NCBI GenBank assembly: GCA_949825065.1
Contig: OX463849.1
Span: 40,979,234-41,043,233 of the forward strand
Length of the DNA stretch: 64,000 nucleotides
Direction of reading: 5' to 3'
DNA from: Odontocerum albicorne
Taxonomy: Eukaryota; Arthropoda; Insecta; Trichoptera; Odontoceridae
Shown here: in pieces, positions 1-11,272 of the stretch
How the letters are laid out: the number at the start of each line of letters is the position of its first letter
How positions within the stretch are numbered: position 1 is the first letter of the stretch
The notes under the pieces: generated by a model
Seen by the model: only the letters and a program-made list of their open reading frames with translations
Database searches by the model: none
What the model was told of the DNA's origin: nothing
Made by a program: the position numbers and the translations under genes

Positions 1-143
1 TGAGAAAAATTCACTAATATTTCAAGGTCATGTTATTGACAGATGTCCAACCTTACGATAATGACATTTTACATCTGACAATTTTAACCATAACTTACTG
101 GTGGCGCCAACTTTTGTCAAACGAGGTGACGTATTTGTACACC

Positions 144-641
<498 letters not shown>

Positions 642-870
642 CCTTCTTATACAGCTCCTACGATTCCTCTGATTTTGCATTTACTTCTTTCAAAATATCA
701 TACACTTGATCCAATCATACTTTCGTTGGTTTTCCGCTACCATGCCTTCCTATCACATTTACACTATATATTTGTTTCGTTAGTCTTTCTTCATTCATTC
801 GTTCTACATGGCCGAACCATCTCAGAATGCTCTTTTTTATCTAGCTCAACACATGAGCCTTAAATTCACA
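642..870 (-). pseudogene. RTE-like LINE 3' coding fragment (family F1)
   Basis: The minus strand reads [20 protein letters not shown] followed by [14 protein letters not shown] and then a stop. This is the C-terminal tail that follows the reverse transcriptase domain in a common arthropod non-LTR retrotransposon group. It is truncated at both ends and carries internal stops, so it is a dead copy. The same family recurs at 9044, 15223, 38361, 39690, 57770 and 62330. It abuts the (TA)n array directly. Confidence 0.85.
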
Positions 871-1833
871 TTTAACGCTAATGTCTTCATACATATTATG
901 TACATAAGAAAATCCAAATAATGTGAGTCATTGTATTATTAATTCAGGATGCAACAAACTAGGCTATTGCCGGTGTCTTGTTGGTCATTTTTACATCAAT
1001 ATTTTCGTTTCTATATATGATTCATGTAGTCCAGGTAACAATACATTTTCAACTTATTTTAAACTGTTTTCACATGATTCTATGAAAAATACATAGGGGT
1101 GGCTTTACAATACAAAACGAATTCCAAATGAAACATATATCGAAGGATAAAAATAAAATATGTTAAAAAACAAAGCCTTGACAAAGCTTAGTAAGAATCA
1201 GGGCCACGAATTGATATAGTATATCTATTTTTTACATCCGTAGAGTATTTTTTTTCATGAGCAATCGTGAAATCTATGAAGTTTTTCTTATTATAATTGA
1301 CGGAAAAAGTTCAACAGAAGATTATGTTGAAAAGAGATAACCATCGTTGTTGTTTAATCATTATTATTGATGAGAAACAAGAAATAAGACACCTGCAAGA
1401 AGTTTAAATATTTTAAAAGGAAACACGAGGAGCTCAAAATTATAAAAACCTTAAAGTGAAAAAAAACAATTTTGCTCTGAAATTTCGATCAGCGTTTTTT
1501 TACGCAATTAACGGTAATTTTAATAGAATAATTGAAGTGAGTAAATTCTAGAGGGTGTGACAATTGTAAAACACTCAAGTGAAATACTGCATGAACATCT
1601 AAAATCACTTGATGTATGTGAGAAGTGGTGCATATAAAATGAAAGTGAACGCTGTAATGATAGGATTTATAATAATGATTCATTTTGTTGTCTTCTCTCT
1701 TTAAACAAATGAAGTGTTGATAAAAATCAAAAACTAAATTTTCCAAATAAGTAATAATTTTGATTACTTTCCTCATTTTCTTTTATTATACAATATTTAA
1801 TATTTATTATATATACATTTTGTTTCATCATTC
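871..1833. other. AT-rich stretch with no recognisable gene
   Basis: I see no coding homology, RNA gene or repeat family here. The one longer minus-strand frame (1489-1776) has no recognisable protein features. Confidence 0.6.
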
Positions 1834-2089
1834 ATGGGGGTTTATTGGACAAGGAGTACTTTGGTCTCCCCTTATACCGCGCTGCCCAAGCGTATTGGTA
1901 TGAGGTTTTATTTCGGGTTTTCCATCCCTACATCACTCTTGTCAGAGTGTTGGAAGTTTTCTTATAATCTTATATCTTCCGGTAGAAGGGATTTTAGATT
2001 AAGATGGAAGACGGGAGAGGTAGATCACTATCGGAGAGGAAATGGAGTGATAGTGAACGGCTCGGAGTCCTCGGGATCGCTAAGCCCGC

Positions 2090-2434
2090 GTTCGTCGGAT
2101 AAACAAACCTCCGGACGAAACACATGGATTCGCAATATAACAAAAGTAGAAGACATTATAAAGGTGTGCAAAAGAATGAAGTGGCAATGTGCCGGACATG
2201 TAGCCAGAATGTCAGACTCCCGATGGACATCCGAAATAATCCAATGGTATCCAAGAGGCATAAAGAGGCCTAGAAGAAAACCGAAGGTACGCTGGATGGA
2301 CGAAATCAGGAAGCATGGCAGCATCACGTGGAATCGGCGAGCAAAGGACCGAACTGTTTGGAGTCAACTTGGGGAGACCTTCATCCAGCAGTGGATCGAC
2401 CCTGGTTGAAAATGATGATGATGATGATGATGAT
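2090..2434 (+). pseudogene. RTE-type LINE 3' end with (ATG)n tail
   Basis: The frame reads KMKWQCAGHVARM-like residues, then RPRRKPKVRWMDEI and a Trp-rich tail before a stop at 2409. This is the conserved post-RT C-terminus of RTE-clade retrotransposons. The stop is followed by a run of GAT repeats (about 2411-2434), the simple-repeat 3' tail typical of the RTE clade. The reading frame runs upstream to 1834, but residues before about 2090 match nothing I recognise. The element is 5'-truncated and has lost the endonuclease and RT core. Confidence 0.85.
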
Positions 2435-2746
2435 ATATACATTTAGTTGAATTTAATTGAACAATTTGCGTAATATAAGAAGTTTTGTGTCGTTTAGTGT
2501 AAAATTATTGTAGCTAAGTCAGAAATAGTCTTGTTTACACTAACAAAAGCAATTGAAAAAAACTCTTGATTTCTAGTCAGTAACGTAACGTGTTTCATTC
2601 CTGATTTTTTTTCGTCTCCATCATCCTTTTATTTTCCTTTGATTGGTGATATATCATTTTCACTTTTATTTTTAATGAATTCATAAAGATGAATAATCAT
2701 TTGAATACTTTTTGCGGCCATGTAACTTCCTTTATTTACTATTGTC

Positions 2747-2850
2747 TCGTTGGTTGAAAAATATCGCTGCTTGGCAATAAGCCTGCAAGATTATAATACA
2801 GTGTTCTTACAATACAGTGTTCAATAAAGAAATAGAATAATTAATTTGTA
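2747..2850 (+). repeat. SINE-A / LINE-J tail fragment
   Basis: Diverged copy of the shared tail (TTGGTTG...GCTGCTTGGCAATAAGCC), which elsewhere reads as LVGWKRLPPGNKPARL. It ends in two short near-repeats of ACAATACAGTGTTC. Confidence 0.6.
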
Positions 2851-2867
2851 TTATATAATATAAAACT

Positions 2868-2935
2868 TTCATTGTACATAGTACAACATGGCAGGCGTAT
2901 TGAAATATGGCAATCTCTTCCAGTTAACCAGAAAG
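2868..2935 (-). repeat. SINE-A / LINE-J tail fragment, inverted
   Basis: The minus strand carries the same tail motif (GGAAGAGATTGCCATATTTC). Only the tail remains, in the opposite direction to the copy at 2747, so the two form a loose inverted pair. Confidence 0.55.
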
Positions 2936-2984
2936 TTGTTAAAGAGGCCTTAAGTAAAAACTAGACTAGAATACTTTTTTTAAA

Positions 2985-3060
2985 ATCTAAATTCCAACGG
3001 GAATCTAACTCACTACAGTCAGGCTGGAAGACAAGCGTCTTACGAACTAGACACGAAAAA
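2985..3060 (-). repeat. tRNA-derived SINE-B head remnant
   Basis: Read on the minus strand it has an A-box-like GTTCGTAAGACG segment, a CCAGCC arm and a degraded B box. The arrangement is the same as the better copy at 34415. It is truncated. Confidence 0.45.
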
Positions 3061-3087
3061 CTATTATTATTGTGAATTACTTTAATA

Positions 3088-3185
3088 ATAATAAAAGGAC
3101 AATTTGTATAGCGCCGTTTAGAGAGCAGACTTTTATAAGGGCGCTCTAACTCGGGATTTGAACCCAATATTATTGACAAATTAAA
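3088..3185 (-). repeat. tRNA-like SINE-D copy
   Basis: The minus strand contains GGGTTCAAATCCCGAG, a good RNA polymerase III B box inside a TpsiC-like stem. It is followed by an AGAGCGCCC...GGCGCTATACAAATTG body. A related diverged copy follows at 3365. Confidence 0.5.
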
Positions 3186-3364
3186 AACATTACAAAATTA
3201 ATATTTATGATTTGAGTATAATGATAGGAAGGTGATGGCTGTGGTTATAATAATTTCCTGCATTGGCATATATTTAAATAAATACATTTTGTCAGAAAAC
3301 TTACCAAGGGAAGTTAAACTAAAAAGAAACTTGAATATATTTTGTATAGCGATTCACTCAATTC

Positions 3365-3490
3365 AATTCAAATAATAATTTAATAAAGCGTCGTTTATAG
3401 AGCTAACTCTCATTAAAAGCGCTTTAGCTCGGGCATCGAGCCCACTTATACTAAAATCCTATCTTGCAGTCAAAGCAGCGCTCGAGCGAA
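3365..3490 (-). repeat. tRNA-like SINE-D copy, diverged
   Basis: Shares the AGCGC...TTATAGAG body and the GGGCTCGATGCCCGAG B-box-like segment with the copy at 3088. The family also appears as body fragments near 5020 and 45000. Confidence 0.4.
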
Positions 3491-3617
3491 TAATTTACAA
3501 CATTTTCTCGACTTACATCACAACCTTGTGTGACCACCGCTACGTGGCAATCTTCTCCGCTGTTTTGCTATATCTTAAAATGAAAATCAGATTTAAAATA
3601 TATATTTTTTAAACTGG

Positions 3618-4189
3618 GTTTGTCTACCTCGGGAGCAAAATAACATGGGACGGTCGGTCCAAGAGCGAGGTCGACAGCCGTATACATACGGCTAGACTTG
3701 CATTTAATAAAAGGTCGAAAATAATAGAATCAAATAATATAGACCTAAAACTGAGAATACTCCTCATCAAGACCTATGTATGGAGTATCTTGATGTACGG
3801 CTGCGAGACATGGTGCCTATCCGAAAGAGATAGACGAAGACTAGAGGCTTTTGAGATGTGGTCCTATAGAAGACTATTAGGAATTTCCGGAGAGACCACA
3901 TCACAAATGAAGAGGTTCTCCAACGAATCGAAGGAGGAAGGCACCTGCTCAGGATCCTGTCCGAAAGGCGTGCAGGATGGATCGGTCATATAATACGACA
4001 AGAGGGCCTCTTGCATGCCATAATGGAGGGTATGACCGAGGGGACAAACTCTAGGGGACGCCCACGCCGAGAGTACCTGGAGGACCTGTTGGTGGACGTG
4101 CGCTGCTCAACATATACAGATTTAAAAAGAGCCGCACAGGACAGGGAGGAATGGAGGAGAAGAGTTGAAATTGCTGCAAACCAGTCTTA
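3618..4189 (+). pseudogene. RTE-like reverse transcriptase C-terminal half, one frameshift
   Basis: Opens with FVYLGSKITWDGRSKSEVDS and runs through TYVWSILMYGCETW, the conserved C-terminal portion after the RT catalytic core. One frameshift near 3893 moves the frame to RDHITNEEVLQRIEGG, ending with GWIGHIIRQEG, SRGRPRREYLEDLL and DREEWRRRVEIAANQS and a stop at 4187-4189. It is 5'-truncated at 3618. The first 181 bases recur at 63820-64000 with one mismatch, so this is a young insertion. The catalytic FADD box is absent. Confidence 0.9.
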
Positions 4190-4194
4190 GGACT

Positions 4195-4292
4195 GCAACC
4201 ACGGAGAGAAACTGGGTTCCAGCAGTAATCGAACCTGCAACCTCCGAATCGGAAAACTCTTATCAACTAAGCCACAGAATTTGTCATTGGAG
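4195..4292 (-). repeat. SINE-A head (tRNA-derived promoter)
   Basis: The minus strand shows an A box (TGGCTTAGTTGATAAGAG), a short palindromic anticodon-arm-like TCCGATTCGGA, and a B box (GGTTCGATTAC). It then reads CTGGAACCCAG as in the fuller SINE-A copy at 59815. It sits directly after the RT stop at 4189 in the opposite direction. Confidence 0.7.
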
Positions 4293-4436
4293 CATCTTAG
4301 GTCTTCTACGAGTAAAAATAAGATTTCAGCGTAGTTTAAAAATGATGTTGTGGAATGTTTTATACTCGTATATTTTGTCTTTTTATAATGCAATAAATAT
4401 GTATTTTTTTAAATTTAAGCTAGTCTAGTATATAGA

Positions 4437-4680
4437 TGAGGGCGGCTAAATTCCCATCCTCGCGGCATTTGATGAGTGATGATTTGCCGAGAACAATAAT
4501 TAATAAGGAGCGCCATTGTGCGCCAGCAACAGTAATAACAAAGTGCCGATACCAGAGCTGCGCTAGGGCATCAGGCATCGGAGTGCCAGATCGGTCGAGC
4601 CTTGAGCCCGACCGCCCGCCCGTCCCGGCCGACTCAGGCGAAATATTGTTTCAACTCGACTATTAAAGAGCTTTGCCGCT
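4437..4680. other. GC-rich unexplained segment
   Basis: About 240 bases of clearly higher GC and CpG content than the surroundings, with a CCCGACCGCCCGCCCGTCC run near 4608-4626. Frames through it are low-complexity (Arg/Pro/Ala) and match nothing I know. It could be a transposon interior or a regulatory island. I found no flanking inverted repeats. Confidence 0.35.
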
Positions 4681-4689
4681 TAATCAATT

Positions 4690-5440
4690 ATGTTATGTCT
4701 GAGTATTCATTTATTAATCAGAACCCCCGTGCGAGAAAGGTTAACTCGAAAAAACTAAATAAATGTACGAATTCAATGAAATTTGAAAATAAAATATATT
4801 CCTTTTTTTTATATTGATTTCTGTTTCTTAATCTATTTTCTATCTTGCTTTCTATTAGGATGTGTCTTTTTAAATATACTCGTATATATATGCAGACTCA
4901 AGAAAGTTTCTAATGTATAGGCCACAGTCCCCAATTTCCTATGTTTGCATTCTCCGTGATTATTTTTTGTATTATTTAAAAAAAAAATCAATTCCCCGAA
5001 AATAAATAAGAAGATATTCTTTAGAGCGCTTTTTAAGAGAGCGATCTTTATTTGAGCTTTTTTGTATCTTTTTCTTTATAAATAGATATTTTTGAAAAAA
5101 AATTATAATATTGTTTAATTTTTTTAAGATTTAAGCTTTAGCAAACAGTTCAAATTGAAATGAGTCAAATTATTCAGCTTTTTTGTAAGTAATGTTAATT
5201 CACTAACAATACTATTGTTACCTTATCATATCCATGAATAAAACCCCATATATATGATGATATGGAATGGAATGGAATGTTTTATATTTTTCATACATGA
5301 CCTGTGAAATATTCTGGAGGCAGAATTGACCGTAGATGAAATACGTAATTAGAACACCATCTATGATCAAGAACGATTTGACAAATATATTTTTTACGAC
5401 CAATGTTGATATGATCATAAGAAATAAGCAGTTCTAAGTC
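4690..5440. other. AT-rich stretch, no gene seen
   Basis: Homopolymer-rich sequence with a SINE-D body scrap near 5020-5060 and a short GGAAT run near 5265. No coding feature is supported. Confidence 0.5.
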
Positions 5441-5444
5441 AACA

Positions 5445-5515
5445 TTTATTGTATTGTATTACACTTTCGTTGTATACAGTACAACCTGGAGGTTTATTGC
5501 CATTTGGAAAATTAT
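5445..5515 (-). repeat. SINE-A tail fragment
   Basis: The minus strand reads AATGGCAATAAACCTCCAGG then TTGTACTGTATACAAC, the 3' end also seen at 20395 and 44330. Confidence 0.55.
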
Positions 5516-5582
5516 ATTTATGAAACCAAAACGTTTTTTTAGTGGAAAAAAAACTGGAAGATTTAAACAAAAAATGGTACAA

Positions 5583-5655
5583 GCGATAATCAAACTCGTA
5601 ACCCACAAATTGGAAGAAAGACATCTTACCTACTCGGGCAAAGAGGTCATCAAGA
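5583..5655 (-). repeat. tRNA-derived SINE-B head
   Basis: The minus strand reads TGACCTCTTTGCCCGAGTAG then GTAAGATGTC, a CCAATTTGTGGG arm and a weak B box. It lines up with the SINE-B heads at 34415 and 60897. Confidence 0.5.
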
Positions 5656-6119
5656 TGTTCACTTTTATAAATATATGTATAATTAAAACTTCATGATAAG
5701 TTTTATGTAAAATAAAATAAATTTACATTGATGTGTTCATATTTTTATGGCGTCTTATTTTTAAATTATAATTTTATTATGTTACGTAAGGTTACATGTG
5801 TTATATCTTACAGGTTAACATTAAAACTATTTGCAAAAAAATTACAAAATATATTCCTTTGGCGAACATACACTGTAACTCTCTAAATAGGGAATGTGTA
5901 CTTTTAAACCTGAAAATCATCTTAAAAAATCATTCAAATCTAAAAAAATATTGTAGTTAAGAAAACATAACAGTCTCTAAATGAGTTAAGATAACATAAC
6001 AGTCGGAGACTAGCTCAACTTGTCAGCCTGCACGTTCCTTGTAGGCTCACATGGTAAAATATTTCATTAGATGATCAAAAAGTGACTACTAATTATTTGT
6101 ATAAATCTTGAAAAACGTC

Positions 6120-6490
6120 GTCGTTGCTAAGTCGAGGATCTCCTCGTCATTCCAACGTCGATTCAGTTGGAGAGAGAAGGTGTGCCTTTTCTCTTTTGGC
6201 CTTTTCTTTCCTCCTTTTGAGTGAGTAAGCCGCTGCACACCAGAAAACTCACTGGCCACACCACTATGATATACTGGATCCGATGGCACACCTCAAGTGA
6301 GACAATCGTAGCACACCGGCATGATTTTTTTTCCTTTTTGGAAGAATAGATATGACCGAAGTCATAGGTATCCTTTAACTTCCAAAACTAAACGGAAAAA
6401 ATACCTGCGTCATTCGAGGGAAGAAACACGCAATGGGATTCGAACCGACGATCTTTACGTTGATAGATTTTTATATGACTTTGACTACTT
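6120..6490 (-). repeat. SINE-C-like repeat with tRNA-like head
   Basis: Shares several blocks with 39440-39665: GGATCCGATGGCACAC, a GAAGAATAxATATGA block, AAGTCATAxGTATC and GGAAAAAATxCCTGC. The end carries GGGATTCGAACCG, a B box when read on the minus strand. A partial copy is at 40680-40790. The internal order is conserved, so this is one element and not a chance set of motifs. Confidence 0.55.
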
Positions 6491-7074
6491 ACAAAAGCAA
6501 CGTGAAGAAGCTGTTCTTGGCTTGAGTATGTTATATGTATTTGATTTATTATATTTGGTTAATCTTATGCTGTTTTTTTTTTGTACAACACTTCTAACAT
6601 GCGAATGTTGATTTTTAATTGTTATGCAATCTTTAGTACCAAAAAATTCATAGTGATTGATAACTTGTTTGGAGTTTCGGTCCGATGGTAGGACACCTTA
6701 CTCCTTCATCGGATAAGTTCTGACTGTTTTGATATTTTGGAAATTTTGGATCTTTTTAGGAGTCGGGAAAGGATAGGTTTGTGGTAAATGTTTTGATTTT
6801 ATGAATGATTATGAGAAGTTATAAAACGATTAAATACATAAATAAATGTGATAGTATATACATAATATTACATAAGAATATACATTTAGTTGTGTCGTCA
6901 CACACGAATATATTGAATGGGTGAAAAATAATGGTTATGAATAAAATATAGTACGAAAGTGAATATAGTATGTAAATATATATAGGTAATTAAGTGGATA
7001 AGGAGACGTGTGTGACTTGTATAAATATATTAAAAATGTAAAAAATGTTTATTGAAGGTGGTAAATGTGGTTGC

Positions 7075-7440
7075 CTAAGGGGGTAAACTGTCTTGCGGAG
7101 GAGCTGTCGATGTAGGGGAATCCAGAGTGACGATCGGTGGGTCATTTGGGGGGGTGATTACGGTTAAGGAGTGGGGGTTCGGAGGGGCGTTTCGTAATAT
7201 TGATTTCGGGCGAGTGTGTCTGAATCTGGTGTTGGCGCTGTAGTTATCTAAGGATTTTATGATTGGGTTGGGATGACAGGATACAGAGCTGTAAAACCTC
7301 TCGGCCAGAGCGCGCATATGTTCGGGGATGGTATGTAGTTTGATATCCGCGTGGAGTCTAGAGTTACGTACTATGTAGGGTGCTTTTAAGATTATGCGGA
7401 GGGCTTTGTTTTGAATGACTTGAAATTCATTTGGTTGTTT
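7075..7440 (-). pseudogene. Jockey-clade LINE RT C-terminus
   Basis: The minus strand reads EFQVIQNKALRIILKAPYIV, then RNSRLHADIKLHTIPEHMR and ALAERFYSSVSCHPNPIIKS. This is the classic C-terminal block of Jockey-type reverse transcriptases (QNKxLR, APWYVxNxxLHxDL, HPNPLI). It runs into a Pro-rich tail and a stop near 7075. The RT core is missing upstream, so it is a 5'-truncated dead copy. Confidence 0.9.
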
Positions 7441-7780
7441 AAAATAAATAAATAAAATTATTTAAAACAAAAAACTTTAATTTGAAATGTATTTCCAAAG
7501 TTAGTATGTAATTGTCATGAACCTCTTGTATCCGCCGTCAAGAAGGCGGCGATTCTTTGTATTGTCCGTTACCCCCCGCGGGGCCCCTCTTCAATGATAA
7601 TTTACTCTCTTTCTAATTGTACCTATGCTTTACCTCTTTTCATATACACACAATTCATCTCTGCCTTCAATCTAAACAAACCTAATACACACATTGTCAC
7701 TATTTTACTAAAAAAGCTAATAAAATTCTAGTAATCGCCTCACTTCTATCAATGCGCCTTGACGAAAATATTTGGTTTTG

Positions 7781-7981
7781 TAATTTATTTTTAACAAACA
7801 CTGTTCATTCCACTTTTTTGTGACGGTATAACCCTACCGGTTTCAAGGCTTTCACCTCATCTTCAGGGGAGCGCAAACAAGACTAAATGCTGTTCGAACT
7901 GGTACCGATATAGACACTTCAACGGTTGGAGGCTGGGGGGTGAGGAAGGCTAGGGATAATTTCGGCCAGGAGCGGGGAGAT
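7781..7981 (-). repeat. GAAACCGG repeat (family G), long copy
   Basis: Member of a family also at 16206, 22392, 40066, 56440 and 61795. On the minus strand the core is CCTGAAGATGAGGTGAAAGC, then TTGAAACCGGTAGGG and TTATACCGTCACAAAAAAG. This copy extends into the GCTCCTGGCCGAAATTATCC segment shared with the 56440 copy. No coding capacity was seen. Confidence 0.75.
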
Positions 7982-8163
7982 TTGGTTATGAAATATTTGG
8001 TTATGAAATAAGTAATAGAACGATATTTGTCTTTACTTATTCAAACCTTGTAATTTTACATTGTCTTATTATTTTATTATCATCAGTCCATGAATTACAA
8101 TTTTAATGTCTTCAGTTAAAATGCGAAATACAAACATGGTCTTCTTCCTGGCACTGTTCCAAC

Positions 8164-8955
8164 TCATTGCCTAGGTAGGCTGTTGGGGTCGGCTCTTCTC
8201 GTTCTTTGGCTGTATATTCTTCGGTTCAAGGTGTCGCTTTCATCTAGGCCGTTTCTCTGCAAGATTTTGGAGCATTGAGTCATCCAGGAGTTCTTTGGTC
8301 TTCCTCTGGACAGATGTCGAGGAAGATCCATGTACATTGCCTGATTTACAGTATGGTCTGGTGGTCTCCGTCTTATGTGCCCGTACCATCTCAGCTGTCG
8401 CTCTTCCCGCTTACTATTTATGTCAGTGACTCTCAGGCTACCACGAATGCGTGAGTTCTTAATTTTATATTTTAGTGATACTCCTGCCGACCACCTAAGT
8501 ATTCGCATTTCTGCTATTTTAAGTTGCCTAGAGTAGGAGCTGTACATAGTCCAGCATTCTGAGCCATACATAATTGCGGATCCAACGATAGTCTGGTATA
8601 CCTTTCCTTTCAGTTTTATAGGCATTTTTGCGTCACATAACACTGTTACCGATCTGAATTTCATCAATCCCACACTTATTCTATGGTCAACATCCGCGGC
8701 GCACTCTCCGTCTTTGTGAATGAGTGAGCCCAGATACTTAAAGAGTCACAGCCGGCTAATATTTTCCCATCCAGTTGCATTGAAGGAGTTGTGGCATTTG
8801 GGTCTTCAAATGGCAGGTACAGATATTCTGTCTTTTTCCTACTAATTTTTAAGCCGTTTTCCTCCAGGATCTTTCTCCATCTCTCCAGGCTGCTCTGCAA
8901 GTCACAATAATTATCTGATATCAGTGTTACATCATCTGCAAAAGCATAGTCTTAA
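8164..8955 (-). pseudogene. RTE/BovB-like reverse transcriptase fragment, frameshifted
   Basis: Read on the minus strand from about 8955, DYAFADDVTLISDNYCDL carries the RT catalytic FADD box (codons at 8942-8931). It is followed by SLERWRKILEENGLKISRKK and a target-segment IEYLYLPF-like motif. Near 8745 the frame shifts and resumes as FKYLGSLIHKDGECAADVDH, then the MYGSECWTMYS and RQLRWYGHIRRRPPDH blocks, ending RRADPNSLPRQ and a stop at about 8164. It lacks the endonuclease and N-terminal RT. At least one frameshift makes it inactive. Confidence 0.9.
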
Positions 8956-9043
8956 GGATATCGTTCATTTCATGACTTATTAGATAATTCTTGACAATTA
9001 TGGTAAATAATAAAAATACAAAAACACTTTATTTAGTGCATTC

Positions 9044-9385
9044 ATGTGTGCATACCATCACATCATTTCCGCAGAGAGGACGCTGCTCCAGGCTTTTCTA
9101 TGTCGACACACCTCTTTAGCCTCTTCTACATTCATACACATTCTCATACAACTTTTACGATTTCTCTCACTTTTACGTTTCCTTCTTTCAGAACATAATT
9201 CACTTGATCTAACCGTACTTCCTTTGGTCTTCCCCTCATACGCTTTTCACTCTCATTTATATTTTATAACTGTTTTATTAGTCTTTCTTCATTCATTCAT
9301 TTCACATACCCAAACTATCTTAACGTGCCCTTTTTCATCTTACTTGACACATCAACCGTATGTTCATTTTGTGAATATGGATAAT
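9044..9385 (-). pseudogene. RTE-like LINE family F1 fragment
   Basis: Reverse-complement copy of the F1 tail. It includes the RMNE..LIKQ-coding block near 9270-9300 and a 3' portion with the CCTCTTTAGCCTCTTCTACA motif shared with the copy at 15223. Many substitutions and stops. Confidence 0.75.
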
Positions 9386-10459
9386 CACTTTACTAGGCAA
9401 AGGTTATGATAAAGCAGTCTCATTACTTATTAACAAATTTAATATAAATATTTATCCTAAATACTTAAACATCCAGCTGAAACATTCACACTCTGCATTC
9501 ATATTCTTACACTAACTAAATTCCAAATTATGTTCAAATTAGTCACTTGCATAATTTCAATTGCTAAATAATTAGTGTAAGAATTGTTATCTAGTTATAA
9601 GTAGTATGTAGGTGTTAATTATTTCTAAGCTCTCATATATTAAGATTGAATAAATAAAATAAAATGATATGTAGGAAAATAAGATTAAGTAAGTTCATAA
9701 ATTATAACATATAATAAAGATTAGTTAAGTAATTAATTTGTTTATATGTATAGTCTTGACAAATGTTTGTACAATAATATACTTTGTTTAATAAAAAAAA
9801 GCATAATTTCAACTGCATTATAATTTTGACGACCACATCAAAATCATGTCCAACAATTAATTCTTAATCACAAGCGTGACATTTATTTTACATCAGTCAT
9901 TTACTCACATGCCTATGGAAATGAATTATTTTATTAAAAATAACCTGCATTAAAAAAAATTATAATGATAACAATGCATCACATAGAATCCTTACTCAAA
10001 AGGATGAATCAATTTATTATATTTCTAATAAAATTTAAATAGGATATGATTTAACAATTGTAAGGATGATGTGCTTACCGATTAAGTCATTGCAGACAAT
10101 TAGTCAATCGTTAATATTTTGATATGACACTCAGAACTGTAATTACTCTTCGAAGTCAACCAATTTCCACATTTAAAGTCAACCAATGATCACATTTAAA
10201 AAGTATCTCAAATATACGAATTGCCCCTTTATGAGTTATTTATAGTTTTTTCTATGTTATATTTCCCCCGAATTCTTATTCTATCAATCATTTTATATAT
10301 GTGAATCAGGATAGCAAAAAAAACTTGAAACAGAAGGAAATAAACATTGAAGTACGTAATCTATCATATTTTGGATATACACGTATAATGCACTATTACG
10401 AAAACTATATCTAATTTTTTAGGTTTAAATAAAGTGAATTTTGGATCCTAAAGGATGTA
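9386..10459. other. AT-rich stretch, no gene seen
   Basis: No frame, repeat family or RNA gene that I can support. A short direct repeat (AGTCAACCAAT...CACATTTAAA) occurs near 10155-10200. Confidence 0.55.
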
Positions 10460-11032
10460 TTGGGTGTTAACATAAGTTGTGTCCGTTTTTTTTTCAAATT
10501 TAAAAATGAACATCAAAAGTAAAACAAAATGGTAAAAATTATACGTCATTCGAAAGAAAATTTTCTGCTCTACAAGATATTGTGTTGGCTTTTACGTTAC
10601 ATATATTATTTTATTTGATTACAAACCTTCTAAATGGAATGTCAAGTAGACGAAGATGAGCATTTTCGACACCTCCTTCTGTTCGCGTTCAATAGAGGGA
10701 ATAAAGCTGCCAAAGCTGTTCGCAATATTTGCGAAGTGTACGGTGAAGATGCTTTGAATGAAAGGACAGCTCGTCGAATGGTGTTTTGCGTTTCAAAGAT
10801 GGTAATTTCGACCTGAAAGACATGGTTCCGGACGACCAGTGGACTTCGATGAGGACCGCTTAAACCATATTATCCATGAAGATCTCCTTCAAACCGTGAT
10901 GAATTATAGTCACATGATTGTATACCGCAATCTTAAATCAATGGAAAAAGTTCAGAAGTTCGGCGCATGGGTACTACCATTTTGATTTACTTTTGGTGCT
11001 CATTTTTAAATTTGTAAAAAAAAAACACCTAA
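10460..11032 (+). mobile_element. Deleted mariner-like element with long inverted repeats
   Basis: Bounded by TA target sites (10458-10459 and 11033-11034). The left end begins TTGGGTGTTAACATAAG, a mariner-type TIR, and the right end reads AACACCTAA. Inside the tips, 10494-10535 and 10974-11020 form a roughly 45-bp imperfect inverted repeat (AAATTTAAAAATGA...CAAAAGTAAA). The right tip has lost about 20 bases. The interior encodes only the N-terminal half of a transposase. Confidence 0.85.
10634..10976 (+). pseudogene. Mariner transposase, DNA-binding half only, frameshifted
   Basis: Starts MECQVDEDEHFRHLLLFAFN and continues RGNKAAKAVRNICEVYGEDA, the first helix-turn-helix of mariner transposases. 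Frame changes near 10780-10840 are needed to continue through RFKDGNFDLKD and DFDEDRLNHIIHEDL to the second HTH, SHMIVYRNLKSMEKVQKFGA. The copy stops at WVLP, just before the catalytic DDE/D domain, and runs straight into the right inverted repeat. It cannot encode an active transposase. Confidence 0.85.
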
Positions 11033-11272
11033 TATATTGCAGTTGAAGGAACTGCTACAAGACTTTGGACACACGATTCAATACATTTTTCATTAACGCT
11101 GCACTGTATTCAAATAAACTACAAAAGGATATTTTTTAATCATGTAATATCATATGGGTGTATGAAAAAACATATTTGATACGACTTATGAATGGTTAAA
11201 ATTTAACAATGAATTTTTTTGAAATTAAACATAGCGTGGATAAAAATAACTGAATTCTTTATAAATCTAAGA

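Noticed and set aside
6660..6730. Another SINE-A head (CCGATGGTAGGACACCTTAC)
   Set aside because: It has an A-box-like segment but no B box or body, too little to call.
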